19,489 bases of DNA from an uncultured Collinsella sp. (lineage in GTDB: Bacteria > Actinomycetota > Coriobacteriia > Coriobacteriales > Coriobacteriaceae). A program made the position numbers and the translations under genes. The DNA lies in NCBI GenBank assembly GCA_900548495.1, contig URKT01000038.1, forward strand, positions 1-19,489, in the 5' to 3' direction. Of the stretch, positions 1 through 8,672 are shown piece by piece (within the stretch, counting starts at the first letter, position 1; each line of letters starts with the position of its first letter). Under the pieces are notes generated by a model, which worked only from the letters and a program-made list of their open reading frames with translations, made no database searches and was not told the origin of the DNA.

Positions 1-377
1 GCCGTAAGCCCCACGAGCGCGTACATGCCGGCGCCTGCCGTAATGCCTGTGGTAATGGCCCAAAAAAGATACAGCAGGTCGAGCGGGTCCTTAACCGCCG
101 TACGATAGCGGACGATAGACAGAGCACCGACCATACCGAGCGAGATGACCACGTTGGTCGAAATCGCGAGCGTGACCATGCAGGTAAGCACGCACATGCC
201 CACGAGTGTCACGGCAAAGCTGCGCGAATACACCACGCCGGTAAAAAAGCGCTTGTACACGTAATAGATCAGGATGCCCATGGCGAGCGCCACGAGCAGC
301 GAAAGGCCAATCTTGGCAGGGTCGACCTGGCCAAACGCCTCCAAGACGGAGTTCTTAAAAAAGTCCCTGGTGCTCAT
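1..377 (-). CDS. DUF4956 family membrane protein, 3' end cut by window edge
   Basis: The minus strand reads MSTRDFFKNSVLEAFGQVDP and continues open to the window edge, giving about 125 residues. At least three hydrophobic segments are visible, at roughly residues 25-42, 50-72 and 105-122. Between the last two lies LGMVGALSIVRYRTAVKDPLDLLYLFWAI, the hallmark block of DUF4956 proteins. The molecular function of DUF4956 is not established; the family often sits beside VTC-domain polyphosphate polymerases and CotH kinases, as here. The ATG at 377 follows the stop of the VTC gene by three bases, and a GAGGGG motif inside the end of that gene is the likely ribosome binding site. It is the last visible gene of the pel operon. 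The family call is confident and the role is unknown. Confidence 0.88.
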   Translation of the reverse strand, partial: MSTRDFFKNSVLEAFGQVDPAKIGLSLLVALAMGILIYYVYKRFFTGVVYSRSFAVTLVGMCVLTCMVTLAISTNVVISLGMVGALSIVRYRTAVKDPLDLLYLFWAITTGITAGAGMYALVGLT

Positions 378-380
378 GGT

Positions 381-1172
381 CTAAATATCCCCTCGGTCCT
401 CAAAATCCGATTCCCAGTAGTTAAAACCGCGCAGGTAGGCGGTCTTTTCGTAACACAGGCAGTACTTGGAGACCGCCGTAAGCTCGGCCGCACCCGGCGG
501 CACCATATCGCGCACCAGTTGCGGGCAAAACTCCGTAAACTTGACCTCCATCACCAGCTTGCCGGGCTCCAGGACCGGCAGCGCGGGCAACGTCGCGTCA
601 AAGATATTGAAGCTTCCCACCGCGGCACGCACGTTCATGTCAAACGTAATGCGCACGGTGCCCTCATCCATCACCCACGGCTCGCGCTCGTAGTCCACGA
701 TGGTCCGCGGGCGCATCATATTGCAGACGCACTCGATGTAGAACTCGCGACAGAGCGGATAAGGACTCCTCAGCAAAAAGTCGTAGTCGCCAGCCAGAAT
801 CTGCTCAAACTCGCCACGCGTGAGCGGCGCGTCCTCCTTGTAGATCCAGCTGCCGTACTTCTTTTTGCGCTCGAGCTTAATCACCTTGTCGCTGCCGTTA
901 TAGATGCGCACGCGATACTTTTTGCGCATGAGAATGCCGGCGTCTTTTTCCTCGTAGGCCGAGTTGCAGTAGTCGTCAAAGTACAGGCTGCGAATGGTGT
1001 AACCGCCCGCCCGCGCATGCTTATCCAGCTTAAACACCGGCGCCATGCGGCAGGCCAGCGCGGCGCGCTCGCCCTCGTTGATGAGGTACTTGAGCTCATG
1101 GCGATAACGCTCCTGCGTGGTGCGCACGGGAGGTGCCGCCAGGCGCTCAAGCAGCGCGCTAGCCCTCCTCAT
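381..1172 (-). CDS. VTC-domain polyphosphate polymerase family protein
   Basis: This 263-residue protein is a single VTC domain, the fold that in yeast Vtc4 makes polyphosphate from ATP inside a basic tunnel. Visible family motifs are RHELKYLI (residues 24-31), YTIRSLYFDD (58-67), KYRVRIYNG (85-93), KLERKKKYG (99-107), TIVDYEREPW, VMEVKF and the C-terminal SKYC. These supply the Arg/Lys tunnel wall and the acidic metal ligands. There is no signal peptide or membrane segment, so it is probably cytoplasmic and may dock on the adjacent DUF4956 membrane protein. Its ATG lies 14 bases inside the end of the CotH gene, with GAGG six bases upstream, so translation is coupled. Whether it makes polyphosphate or transfers phosphate to another acceptor cannot be read from the sequence. 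Confidence 0.92.
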   Translation of the reverse strand: MRRASALLERLAAPPVRTTQERYRHELKYLINEGERAALACRMAPVFKLDKHARAGGYTIRSLYFDDYCNSAYEEKDAGILMRKKYRVRIYNGSDKVIKLERKKKYGSWIYKEDAPLTRGEFEQILAGDYDFLLRSPYPLCREFYIECVCNMMRPRTIVDYEREPWVMDEGTVRITFDMNVRAAVGSFNIFDATLPALPVLEPGKLVMEVKFTEFCPQLVRDMVPPGAAELTAVSKYCLCYEKTAYLRGFNYWESDFEDRGDI

Positions 1173-2928
1173 ACGTATCCTCTACGACCTTACAGCCGTC
1201 TTTCACGTAAAAACACTTCATGCCGTAGTGCTTGCCGTCGTCGGTCACATAGTAGTCAAACGCATCTTGCGTATAGCCATCAGAGTTGGTGGCACGCACG
1301 CGCACAAAATACTGGCCGGCATCGGGCGCATCGCAGGTCACCTCGGGAAGCAGCACGTCCTCGGCCTTAAAGACCACGTCGCTTATGGCATAGTCACGCG
1401 CAAGCTCTACGGTGTAGCGAATGTCGCGCGCTTCAAAGTCGTAGGACGCATCCCAGTTAATACGCAGCTTACCGTTATCGATCTGCGGCACGCCGATGTA
1501 GAACGGCATGGGCTTTTTAAAACTCTCGCGAAAGCTCTTGTAGTTCTCCTCGATCTCGGAGGGAATCGCCGCGGCGATCTGCTCGTATTGGTCCTTGGTC
1601 ACGGGCAGGTTATCGATATCGGGGGCGGCAAAGACGAGCGATTCAGTCACCTCGCGATAATGCTTGATCATCTTGCTCAGGCGTGCCTCGGTCATATACG
1701 AGCGCAGGTCCTTGACGGCGCGGTCGAGCTCGCTGCGGAACGACTTACTGCGCAACGCGCGGTTAAACAACACGTTGCCCCAGTAGTTGCTTGCACCGCG
1801 CTCCCAGCTCGCGTAGTCCAAAAACCCGGTAAGAGAAAGCTCCAGCTTACGCAGCATGCCGTCGTTATCCCAATCCAGGATATACCAGACCTTGGAGTTA
1901 AGCGGGCTGTACAGATAGCAGTTACGGTTCTGCGTATCGCAGTTGCCCGTCAGGATCTGAAACGCCAGCCAATAGACCAGATTCTCGGTATCAAAGTAGG
2001 TATCGAGCACATCATCGATCTTTTGCGATTCATCGTTGAGCGCATCGAGCATCTCGATGAGCTTGGTGTGGTCCGAATCGCCCTTAATCTCGAGCATGCC
2101 CTCAAAGTTTGCCTGGTTGTAGTCGGGATCATCGGCAAGCTTAATGGTGTCCTCGTAGCGATGGAAATCAAAGCTGTTCACCTTGTACAGGTGCCCGCTC
2201 TTATCCAGGCCATGTGCCTTAAGCGCCGTCTTGTTGAGCTGCTCCACCTGCGTAAACAGGCCGTAGTCCTCAAAGGTGTCGTTGGACTTTTCGGTCTGGT
2301 CGCACACCCAAAGATGCACAAACTGCGTGCGCAGGCCCATCATCTGGGGAATCCCACGGATAAGGTCGTAGGCCATTTTGTTGCGAAAACGCATACCCTC
2401 GCCCATGTGCTTGTTGAGCGCAATCGCGCGCTGTTGGCGCCAGGTACCCTTGCCCTTTTTGAGCTCCACCTTGTAATTCTTTTGCGAGTTATTGCTCGAT
2501 GTCTGACCGCGCACTTGCACGGTGGCGTTGGGAGCCTCCTCGCCATAGCCCACCTCGCCAGCGGCGGGGCCCTTATCATCGCCTGGCTGCAGCAGGCCCA
2601 TAACCTGATAGCGCGTCACGCCCATGTCGGCATAGTCGTAGACCGAGTACGTATTGATCTCGGCCCAGCTATGGTCGGTATTCTCGGAGCTGTTGCCGCG
2701 AGAGACCGTCAGGTACATACATACGATGCCCGAGTCATCGTAGACCTCGTACAGTTCATCCCTGTCGCGAAGGTGCTTGGTCTCGCTAGACGCATCGGCC
2801 TTTTTAATCTTGTCCTGATTCTTGGTCTTTTTTGTCGAGGATTCGTCCTGAGACGAGCAGCCCGAAAGCAGCAGCGCTCCGGCAGCCGCCTCAAACAGGC
2901 GACGGCGAGACATCATCCTATCGGTCAT
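1159..2928 (-). CDS. CotH-type kinase lipoprotein
   Basis: The 589-residue protein starts at the ATG at 2928, chosen because GGAGGT lies four to five bases upstream; the longer reading from 2985 has no such site. The N-terminus has SRRRLF followed by a hydrophobic stretch and the lipobox LLSGC (Cys24), so it is a predicted lipoprotein, possibly Tat-exported. The middle resembles spore-coat CotH kinases: an RFRNKMAYDLIRG-type block, YGLFTQVEQLNK, and the catalytic region ENLVYWLAFQILTGNCDTQNRNCYLY followed by WYILDWDND with its metal-binding acids. The C-terminus looks like a fibronectin/Ig-type beta domain. CotH proteins are atypical protein kinases that phosphorylate secreted proteins. It overlaps the PelG end by 11 bases and the VTC start by 14. 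A role in phosphorylating something linked to Pel is inference. Confidence 0.87.
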   Translation of the reverse strand: MTDRMMSRRRLFEAAAGALLLSGCSSQDESSTKKTKNQDKIKKADASSETKHLRDRDELYEVYDDSGIVCMYLTVSRGNSSENTDHSWAEINTYSVYDYADMGVTRYQVMGLLQPGDDKGPAAGEVGYGEEAPNATVQVRGQTSSNNSQKNYKVELKKGKGTWRQQRAIALNKHMGEGMRFRNKMAYDLIRGIPQMMGLRTQFVHLWVCDQTEKSNDTFEDYGLFTQVEQLNKTALKAHGLDKSGHLYKVNSFDFHRYEDTIKLADDPDYNQANFEGMLEIKGDSDHTKLIEMLDALNDESQKIDDVLDTYFDTENLVYWLAFQILTGNCDTQNRNCYLYSPLNSKVWYILDWDNDGMLRKLELSLTGFLDYASWERGASNYWGNVLFNRALRSKSFRSELDRAVKDLRSYMTEARLSKMIKHYREVTESLVFAAPDIDNLPVTKDQYEQIAAAIPSEIEENYKSFRESFKKPMPFYIGVPQIDNGKLRINWDASYDFEARDIRYTVELARDYAISDVVFKAEDVLLPEVTCDAPDAGQYFVRVRATNSDGYTQDAFDYYVTDDGKHYGMKCFYVKDGCKVVEDTYEEG

Positions 2929-4462
2929 CAGGACCTCCCCAACGATTGCGATACACGCGAACCACCATGCGCTCAAACGCACCATGCGGCTCGCCCTCTA
3001 GACGCAACTCCTCATAGCGCTGTTCGGCACGGTCGAGCAAGCAGCCCAGCTCCGTAAAGCGACCCGTCTTGTCGGTCGCCACAATGGGCTGCTGGCTCAG
3101 AATACGATACGGCAAGTTGGCGGTATAGGTATCGAGCCGCATGAGCGCCACAACAAAAAACACCGCCGCGCCGAGCAAAAAGCCAAAGCCATAAAACTGC
3201 TGCGGAAAGAACAGCGAAACGATGGTCGCCAGCCCCGCCACGCCCGCGAACAGCCCGGAGGCAAGCACGGCGCCCTTGTAGTCGGTAAAGTACAGCAAGA
3301 TGAGCATCACCGTATTGCCCACGGCATACAGGCCATAGCCCACGCACAGCGTGCGGAAATACCCGTGCATCAGGTTGTTAAAGCCCAGTGGCAGGGCCGA
3401 GAGCACCGTGGTCTCGAGCGAGATGACCGCTGCCGTCACAAACAGCTGCTTGAGTGCGCAAAACCGCAGCTCCCGGTTGAGCGTGGCGAGCATTTCCTCC
3501 TCGGCCACCACGATGTCGCCCACCACGCCGCCGTCGTTAAACAGGCTGTAGTAGTCGCGGTAGCGCGGATAGAAGTTGACCTCAACCGACACCACAAAGT
3601 TGACGGTCGTGACCAGAATGGTCAAAAACGCAAGCAACGCCGGCACATCATGATAGGGCGCGCCGTAAAACAGGCCTTTGACCTGCACGCCAATGGGCCC
3701 TGCCCAAATAATCACCAGGTGCGCAAAAAGCCCCAGGTTGGTAAATAGGCCCGTGAGTGCCAGCGGCATAAACTGGTCGAGCCAGCGCAAAAAGAGCCAG
3801 GGACTGCGATCGCTCTGAGGAAAATACCGGTACAGCAGCACCACATCCCAGGCGAGCATCACACCGTAGCCCAGAGCGATCGAGGCCAGCAGGCCCTCGA
3901 CGGGCGGAAGCCCCAGCGCCAGCGCCACTAGGGCGCACAAGCACGCCACGCCAATGGCCGCAGCAAAGCTGCACAGGATGCCGCGGTAATCCTTGATGGC
4001 CGTGAGGTAGCTCATGCCGTTCCAGTTAACGATCATAATGTTGAACAGCCACAGGCACAGCAACCCCTGAAGCAGCGTAGCGTCCGAGAACAGCAAAAAG
4101 ACGCCGTAGAACACCGTGCCCGCAACGAGCATGATGGCATTGGAGCCCCAAAACGAGGGCAAGACCTCTTCTTCGCGCTCGGCAAACAGCATGTCAGCCA
4201 AAAAGCGCGTAACCGGCATGGAGAAAAAGCTTGTGAGCGTAAGCGAGGCTAGCAGCGTATAGGTCACCATGCACACCAGCAAGTCCTGGTTGGCGCGACC
4301 GACGCCCCACAGGCTGCACAGCACCAAAATGCCCACCTGCAGCAGCACGCCCAGCAGCATGGGGCCCGTACACACAATGCCGGCGTAGCCGTAGGCGCGC
4401 ATCGTGGCAAATAGGCCCTTGCGCCTAAACAGGCGCTTAAGCTCAAAACCAATTCCGGCCAT
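2918..4462 (-). CDS. pelG: PelG, exopolysaccharide inner-membrane transporter (MOP-like)
   Basis: The 514-residue product opens with MAGIGFELKRL, the signature N-terminus of PelG, and has about twelve hydrophobic segments, consistent with the polysaccharide-transporter (MOP/Wzx-like) fold. The long loop VNFYPRYRDYYSLFNDGG and the hydrophilic C-terminal tail (about residues 445-514) are also typical. PelG works with PelF and PelD/PelE at the membrane to move the growing, GalNAc-rich Pel polymer across the cytoplasmic membrane. The start codon is three bases after the PelF stop, with GGGAG upstream, and the end overlaps the CotH start by 11 bases, so PelF, PelG and CotH are coupled. Length is close to known PelG proteins. 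No defect is visible. Confidence 0.95.
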   Translation of the reverse strand: MAGIGFELKRLFRRKGLFATMRAYGYAGIVCTGPMLLGVLLQVGILVLCSLWGVGRANQDLLVCMVTYTLLASLTLTSFFSMPVTRFLADMLFAEREEEVLPSFWGSNAIMLVAGTVFYGVFLLFSDATLLQGLLCLWLFNIMIVNWNGMSYLTAIKDYRGILCSFAAAIGVACLCALVALALGLPPVEGLLASIALGYGVMLAWDVVLLYRYFPQSDRSPWLFLRWLDQFMPLALTGLFTNLGLFAHLVIIWAGPIGVQVKGLFYGAPYHDVPALLAFLTILVTTVNFVVSVEVNFYPRYRDYYSLFNDGGVVGDIVVAEEEMLATLNRELRFCALKQLFVTAAVISLETTVLSALPLGFNNLMHGYFRTLCVGYGLYAVGNTVMLILLYFTDYKGAVLASGLFAGVAGLATIVSLFFPQQFYGFGFLLGAAVFFVVALMRLDTYTANLPYRILSQQPIVATDKTGRFTELGCLLDRAEQRYEELRLEGEPHGAFERMVVRVYRNRWGGPDDR

Positions 4463-4465
4463 CGG

Positions 4466-5893
4466 CTACTCCCCCTCTCTGGGCAGGTTAAACGCACACG
4501 CCGTCTCGTCGTACAGCGCGCGATAGTTGGCGAGCATTTGCTCGTGCAAAAAGTACGTGGCAACGCGACGCTGCCCGCGCTCCCCCATCTCGATACGACG
4601 GGCGCGGCTTGTGCACATGCGCTCCATGGCATCGGCCAAGCCCTTGCGATACATGGGCGGCGTCACAAAACCCGCCACGCCAAAGTCGTCACCCGGGGCG
4701 CCTTCGAGCAGCTCGCGGCAGCAGCCCACCTCGGTCGTCACGCAGGGACGGCGCGCTGCAAGCGACTCCAGCACGCTGAGCGGCTGGCCCTCGGAGATGC
4801 TCGTCAAAATGGTAAAGTCGAGCTTTTCCATGTACTCGACCACGTTGACGCGGCCGGTAAAGATCAGGTCGCGCACGCCCAGGGTATCGACCAGCGCATG
4901 GCACTCGGCGCCGTACTCTTCGTCGTCCACGCCGCCCATGATGTGCAGGCGCACCTTAGGCAGGCGCTCGTGCAGCTCAAAGAAGGCATAGATCATGGTC
5001 TTGACGTCCTTGATGGGCGCTAGGCGCACCACCGCGCCAATGTCCACCCAGCCGTCATCGGGCTTTAAGGGAATGTCCTTAAAGCGGTCGAACTGGATGC
5101 CGTTGGGGATGACTAGGCATTTACCCGCATCGCAGCCCATATCGATCTGCGTCTTGCGGGCGTTATGGAACAAACTGGTCACGCGGAAGGCGCGGCGGTA
5201 GATCTCCTCAGAAAGCAAGTAGAAAAAGCGAATCCAGCGCTCCTTAAACGACGGCACCACCCAATCGGCGCGAATGATCTCTTCCTCGCGCTCGCGGGTA
5301 TAGATGCCATGCTCGGTCAGCAGCACCGGCGCATGGTGAACGCTTGAGCCCAGGCAGGCGAGCAGGCCACCGTAGCCGGTCGAGATGGCATGGTACACAT
5401 CGGCCACCGGTACCTCGCTGCCCAACAGGTAGAGCACGGGCAGCAACATGGAGCGCATGGTGTGGAATGCATCGGCAAAGGGCGTATAGGGATACTCGGC
5501 CAGGCACACGTCGCGAAAGATATCCATAAACGTGCGGCTCTGCAAAAACGAGAGCGGATGCACGCGACGGCGGTGGAAGATATCAAATAACACGTCCCAG
5601 TCCGGATTGGAGAGCGACACCAGACGGCGTAGCGCCTCGCGCTCACGGTCGTTAAAACTGGCTTCGTGCTGCTCGCCCGAAAGCCGCAGGGCATCGTCTA
5701 GGAACACCTCGTGCACCTCGACCACGTTGCCGGGCAGCTCGTAGACAAACTTGCCGCGGTCGGCAGCATGCGCGCCGATCACCCACAGCACAAACTCGTG
5801 CTCGGGCATGGCCTGGATATAGCCATGCATCCAGGTAGATACGCCGCCGTGCACATAGGGGTAGCAACCCTCGAGTACCAAGCAGATCCTCAT
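4466..5893 (-). CDS. pelF: PelF, GT4-family glycosyltransferase of Pel synthesis
   Basis: The 475-residue cytoplasmic protein begins MRICLVLEGCYPYVHGGVSTW, the characteristic PelF N-terminus with the glycine-rich GGVSTW donor-site loop. The C-terminal Rossmann half carries GAVVRLAPIKDVKTMIYAF and the EX7E-type motif EGQPLSVLE followed by ARRPCVTTEVG, as in GT4 retaining transferases. PelF is the soluble Pel polymerase that uses UDP-sugars, known to bind UDP nucleotides, and passes chain to PelG. The ATG at 5893 overlaps the upstream stop as ATGA (four bases), so translation is coupled to the deacetylase gene. Length matches the family. Substrate (UDP-GalNAc or UDP-GlcNAc) is inferred from the family, not from this sequence. 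Confidence 0.95.
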   Translation of the reverse strand: MRICLVLEGCYPYVHGGVSTWMHGYIQAMPEHEFVLWVIGAHAADRGKFVYELPGNVVEVHEVFLDDALRLSGEQHEASFNDREREALRRLVSLSNPDWDVLFDIFHRRRVHPLSFLQSRTFMDIFRDVCLAEYPYTPFADAFHTMRSMLLPVLYLLGSEVPVADVYHAISTGYGGLLACLGSSVHHAPVLLTEHGIYTREREEEIIRADWVVPSFKERWIRFFYLLSEEIYRRAFRVTSLFHNARKTQIDMGCDAGKCLVIPNGIQFDRFKDIPLKPDDGWVDIGAVVRLAPIKDVKTMIYAFFELHERLPKVRLHIMGGVDDEEYGAECHALVDTLGVRDLIFTGRVNVVEYMEKLDFTILTSISEGQPLSVLESLAARRPCVTTEVGCCRELLEGAPGDDFGVAGFVTPPMYRKGLADAMERMCTSRARRIEMGERGQRRVATYFLHEQMLANYRALYDETACAFNLPREGE

Positions 5894-7770
5894 TTGTCGC
5901 CACCCTCCTTGCGCTCGATCGTCACGGTCTTATCATTTGCCTTGAGCAGATACAGATTGCCCGTAAGGTGCGTCAGTTCGCCACCCGTGACTGCACCCGG
6001 CTCGCCATTGTTGGCGCGGAACATGAGCCACGCCTCGTCGTGGAAATTGCCCAGGCTGAGCGTCCAGGCATCCGCGCTGGTATCCACGCCCACCGTCACC
6101 GACGAAAAGCGCTGGATGGCGCCCGAGCATTCCGAGCCGGTCTGGCGACGCAGATCGGGCGCGGATTTGGTAAGCCACTCCAGGTAGTCGGTCAGGCCAC
6201 CCTTGTAGACCTCCCAGCCCTCCTTGGCTCCGCGATCGGGGTCCAAAAGGTCGTCCGGATGCATAAAGTGCGTGCTCACGTAGTGCATGTTGAGTTCGGA
6301 CACGGCTGCCAGACGCATATAGGAATCGTCGACCATGCCGCCCGAAACAATACGTGGCTGCTCCACAATGCCATCGCTCGCCACGCCAAACTCCTGCACG
6401 TACGGCAGGTCGGTGCCATCCTCAAAATACGTACTGGCAATGGTCTTAATGCGCGGAGCATCGGTACCGATAAGCTTGCGCGCGCGGGCCGAAAGGATAT
6501 TCGACGGCGGCACGTAAACCGAGCCATGAGCATTGGGCAGGACCTCGTCCTGAAACGCGATAAGTTCGTTGAGCGATGCGACGAGCGTCTCCTTGTTCTT
6601 CCACGTCTTGTAGTCGTACAGCGTGCCATAGTCGGTGTCCCAGAGTACCAGAGGCTGATGGTTGTAGCCGTGAAAGCCCAGCTCTCCGCCCATCTGCAGC
6701 AGCATGCCGCCAAAGTAGCGGAACTGTGTGGTATCGGCTTGGCGCGCGGGCTCGGTCTGGTTGACCGCGTCCTCGTAGTTTTCGATCATCACGCCGGTAT
6801 AGCGAATGCCGTATTTTTGCGCGAGCTTTTGCAGATCGGGCCACCAGACCTTGGTATAAAAGTCGGCAATGGAAAGCCCGTAGTCGCGCTTGATGTAGGT
6901 GCCGTCGCCCGAGGGCACGGGACTAGGAAAGTCGTCCAAAAAGAACACGGCGCTGTTGATGACTGGATAGGCCGTGGCATCACCCAGCAAGCTTACGGCC
7001 GAAGCATAGAACCCACGCATGACCTTGTCGTAGATGCCAATGTTGCACACCACGGTGTGACCACTGCCGCAATCGTTAGACCAAATGAGCGGCGTGCCCG
7101 CGTCACCGGTCTTTGCCCAGACGTGCGCCGTTTCGCGCAATGAAACCGAAAGCGACGAATCAAAGGGGTCCGAGAGCTCGTAGCGCTCTCCCCCGCCCAG
7201 CATAAAGTCCTCACTCGGAACGATACTTTCGGCTGTCGCATAGTCATATCCGGCCGATTCGATCCCAAGCTTGGAAGCAATAGCCTGCAGGTAGTTCGAG
7301 TTATCTGGCGTCATGCCCAGCATGAGCGAGCCGCCCGCACTCACCCAATTCATCAGATCGGTCGGATGCGTACCCAGTCCGTCAAGCGAGGGCATAAGCA
7401 CAATCACGCGATCAAACGACGTGAGCGATGGGATCGCGTCCGCACCGTCGGTGGCAATATCAACATCGCGATGGGCAATCTTCATGTCCAGCAAAATCTG
7501 GTCGAACTGGTCTTTAACGTCGTCGACGCTATCTTGGTCCGAGTCGGTAATGACCAGGCACGTGGGCTTTTGGCCAAAGATTGCCGAGGAAGCCGGCACC
7601 GCATCGTTGGCGGCCAGCATCCCCAGCTTATGCTGGCCCGCACTGTACTGCGCGCCGGCACGCTCCACCAGCAACACGGCGGCCATAGCAATAAAGACCG
7701 CCCACACCACGAGGAGTCCCATCCAACGAAAGCGGCCTGCACGGTCGCGGATATGTTGGGCCACGCTCAT
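5890..7770 (-). CDS. Membrane-anchored PelA-type polysaccharide deacetylase (DUF2194-like)
   Basis: The start at 7770 is chosen because GGAGG lies seven bases upstream and ATGA overlaps the PelE stop; a longer reading from 7794 lacks a ribosome site. The 626-residue product has one N-terminal membrane segment (about residues 16-35) and then an extracytoplasmic part. Residues 70-265 look like a Rossmann/amidotransferase-like domain (CLVITDSDQDS, RVIVLMPSLDG). The C-terminal half resembles a NodB/CE4 deacetylase: FFLDDFPSP (Asp279, Asp280) and GFHGYNHQP (His367, His371) fit the Asp and His-x3-His metal motif, with THFMHPDD as a later His motif. It sits exactly where pelA-DA lies in Gram-positive pel loci. 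The N-terminal hydrolase domain of Pseudomonas PelA is not seen. Confidence 0.83.
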   Translation of the reverse strand: MSVAQHIRDRAGRFRWMGLLVVWAVFIAMAAVLLVERAGAQYSAGQHKLGMLAANDAVPASSAIFGQKPTCLVITDSDQDSVDDVKDQFDQILLDMKIAHRDVDIATDGADAIPSLTSFDRVIVLMPSLDGLGTHPTDLMNWVSAGGSLMLGMTPDNSNYLQAIASKLGIESAGYDYATAESIVPSEDFMLGGGERYELSDPFDSSLSVSLRETAHVWAKTGDAGTPLIWSNDCGSGHTVVCNIGIYDKVMRGFYASAVSLLGDATAYPVINSAVFFLDDFPSPVPSGDGTYIKRDYGLSIADFYTKVWWPDLQKLAQKYGIRYTGVMIENYEDAVNQTEPARQADTTQFRYFGGMLLQMGGELGFHGYNHQPLVLWDTDYGTLYDYKTWKNKETLVASLNELIAFQDEVLPNAHGSVYVPPSNILSARARKLIGTDAPRIKTIASTYFEDGTDLPYVQEFGVASDGIVEQPRIVSGGMVDDSYMRLAAVSELNMHYVSTHFMHPDDLLDPDRGAKEGWEVYKGGLTDYLEWLTKSAPDLRRQTGSECSGAIQRFSSVTVGVDTSADAWTLSLGNFHDEAWLMFRANNGEPGAVTGGELTHLTGNLYLLKANDKTVTIERKEGGDK

Positions 7771-8672
7771 CTGGCCTCCTCCCCGTCGCGCCAAAACGCC
7801 AACTTTTCGCGGTTGTCGGCGCTCAAATACACATGTTGCTTGTCAATCGCATCGATCACACGGTGAACCTCGACACCGTTGTGGCGCATCACGGCCAGGC
7901 GCAGGCAAAGCATCCAAACCTCCTGCTCCTCGGGCACGTCGAGCACCAGCTGGTCGGTCACGGCCTGCGCCTCGTCGATCTGTCCGACATCGGCCAGCGC
8001 CGTCGCGTATCGAATGCGCAGCTCAAGGGTATCCTCGCGCTCGCAGCGACGCGCAAGCAGGAGCGCGTACTGTTGGCGCTGAATCTGAGCCACGCGCCCC
8101 TCAGCCAAGCCCGAGCCCAAGTATTCACCAAGAAAATCGCAGTATTCGTTGAGGTTTTGCGCGCTCGGGTCAGTCTTAAAGGAACGCTCCAGCTGCTGCA
8201 GCTTAAGGTCGGACTCCTTGGAGATCTGCGCCACCGCCGTCGCGGCATAGTGCGCCACCTCAACGTCGTCGTTAAGCTTAGCCGCCTGCAGCTGCGCCAG
8301 GTACGCGTCGGGCTCCTCGGTGAGCATAGAGAGCATTAGGCGGCGCCGGTATGCCGGGTCGTTGACGATAAGCGCCTCCTCGAGCGGGACCACGCCCGCA
8401 TCGGCGTCACGGTCGTGCACCAGAATGCTGCGATGCAGGTCGTCGTTAAAGCGCAGCGACTCCAGCGCAGACTCTTTCAGCCCCTCGCCAAACACCGCGC
8501 TGCGGACCGATAGCAGAACCACCAGCAACGGGCCCCACAGCGGCACCAGCACTATCACAGCCAGCATGTGCCCGCGCACCGGCAGCAGGCCCAGCTTCAT
8601 GAGCGTCCACAGCATCAGGCAAACCAACGCATGAATCAGCAGCAAGACGGCAGCAACGACAAGCGAGATCAA
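7767..8672 (-). CDS. pelE: PelE-like membrane protein with helical repeat domain
   Basis: The 301-residue protein has two N-terminal hydrophobic helices (about residues 3-24 and 35-56) followed by a soluble, almost entirely helical region rich in Ala, Leu and charged residues with TPR-like periodicity (for example YATALADVGQIDEAQAVTDQL). This 2TM-plus-TPR layout is that of PelE, a scaffold that joins PelD, PelF and PelG. The start is a TTG at 8672, overlapping the PelD stop by two bases, with GGGGG a few bases upstream inside pelD; no ATG fits. Its end shares ATGA with the deacetylase gene. Primary sequence of PelE is poorly conserved, so the call rests on architecture and gene order. Confidence 0.82.
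   Translation of the reverse strand: MISLVVAAVLLLIHALVCLMLWTLMKLGLLPVRGHMLAVIVLVPLWGPLLVVLLSVRSAVFGEGLKESALESLRFNDDLHRSILVHDRDADAGVVPLEEALIVNDPAYRRRLMLSMLTEEPDAYLAQLQAAKLNDDVEVAHYAATAVAQISKESDLKLQQLERSFKTDPSAQNLNEYCDFLGEYLGSGLAEGRVAQIQRQQYALLLARRCEREDTLELRIRYATALADVGQIDEAQAVTDQLVLDVPEEQEVWMLCLRLAVMRHNGVEVHRVIDAIDKQHVYLSADNREKLAFWRDGEEAR

Noticed and set aside
1117..3057. Plus-strand 646-codon open frame
   Set aside because: It lies antisense to CotH and the VTC gene, whose products match known families. The long openness is a by-product of GC-rich codons, and its protein is an unlikely His/Val/Leu-rich sequence.
5968..7143. Plus-strand 391-codon open frame
   Set aside because: Antisense shadow of the deacetylase gene; no ribosome site, and composition typical of a shadow frame.
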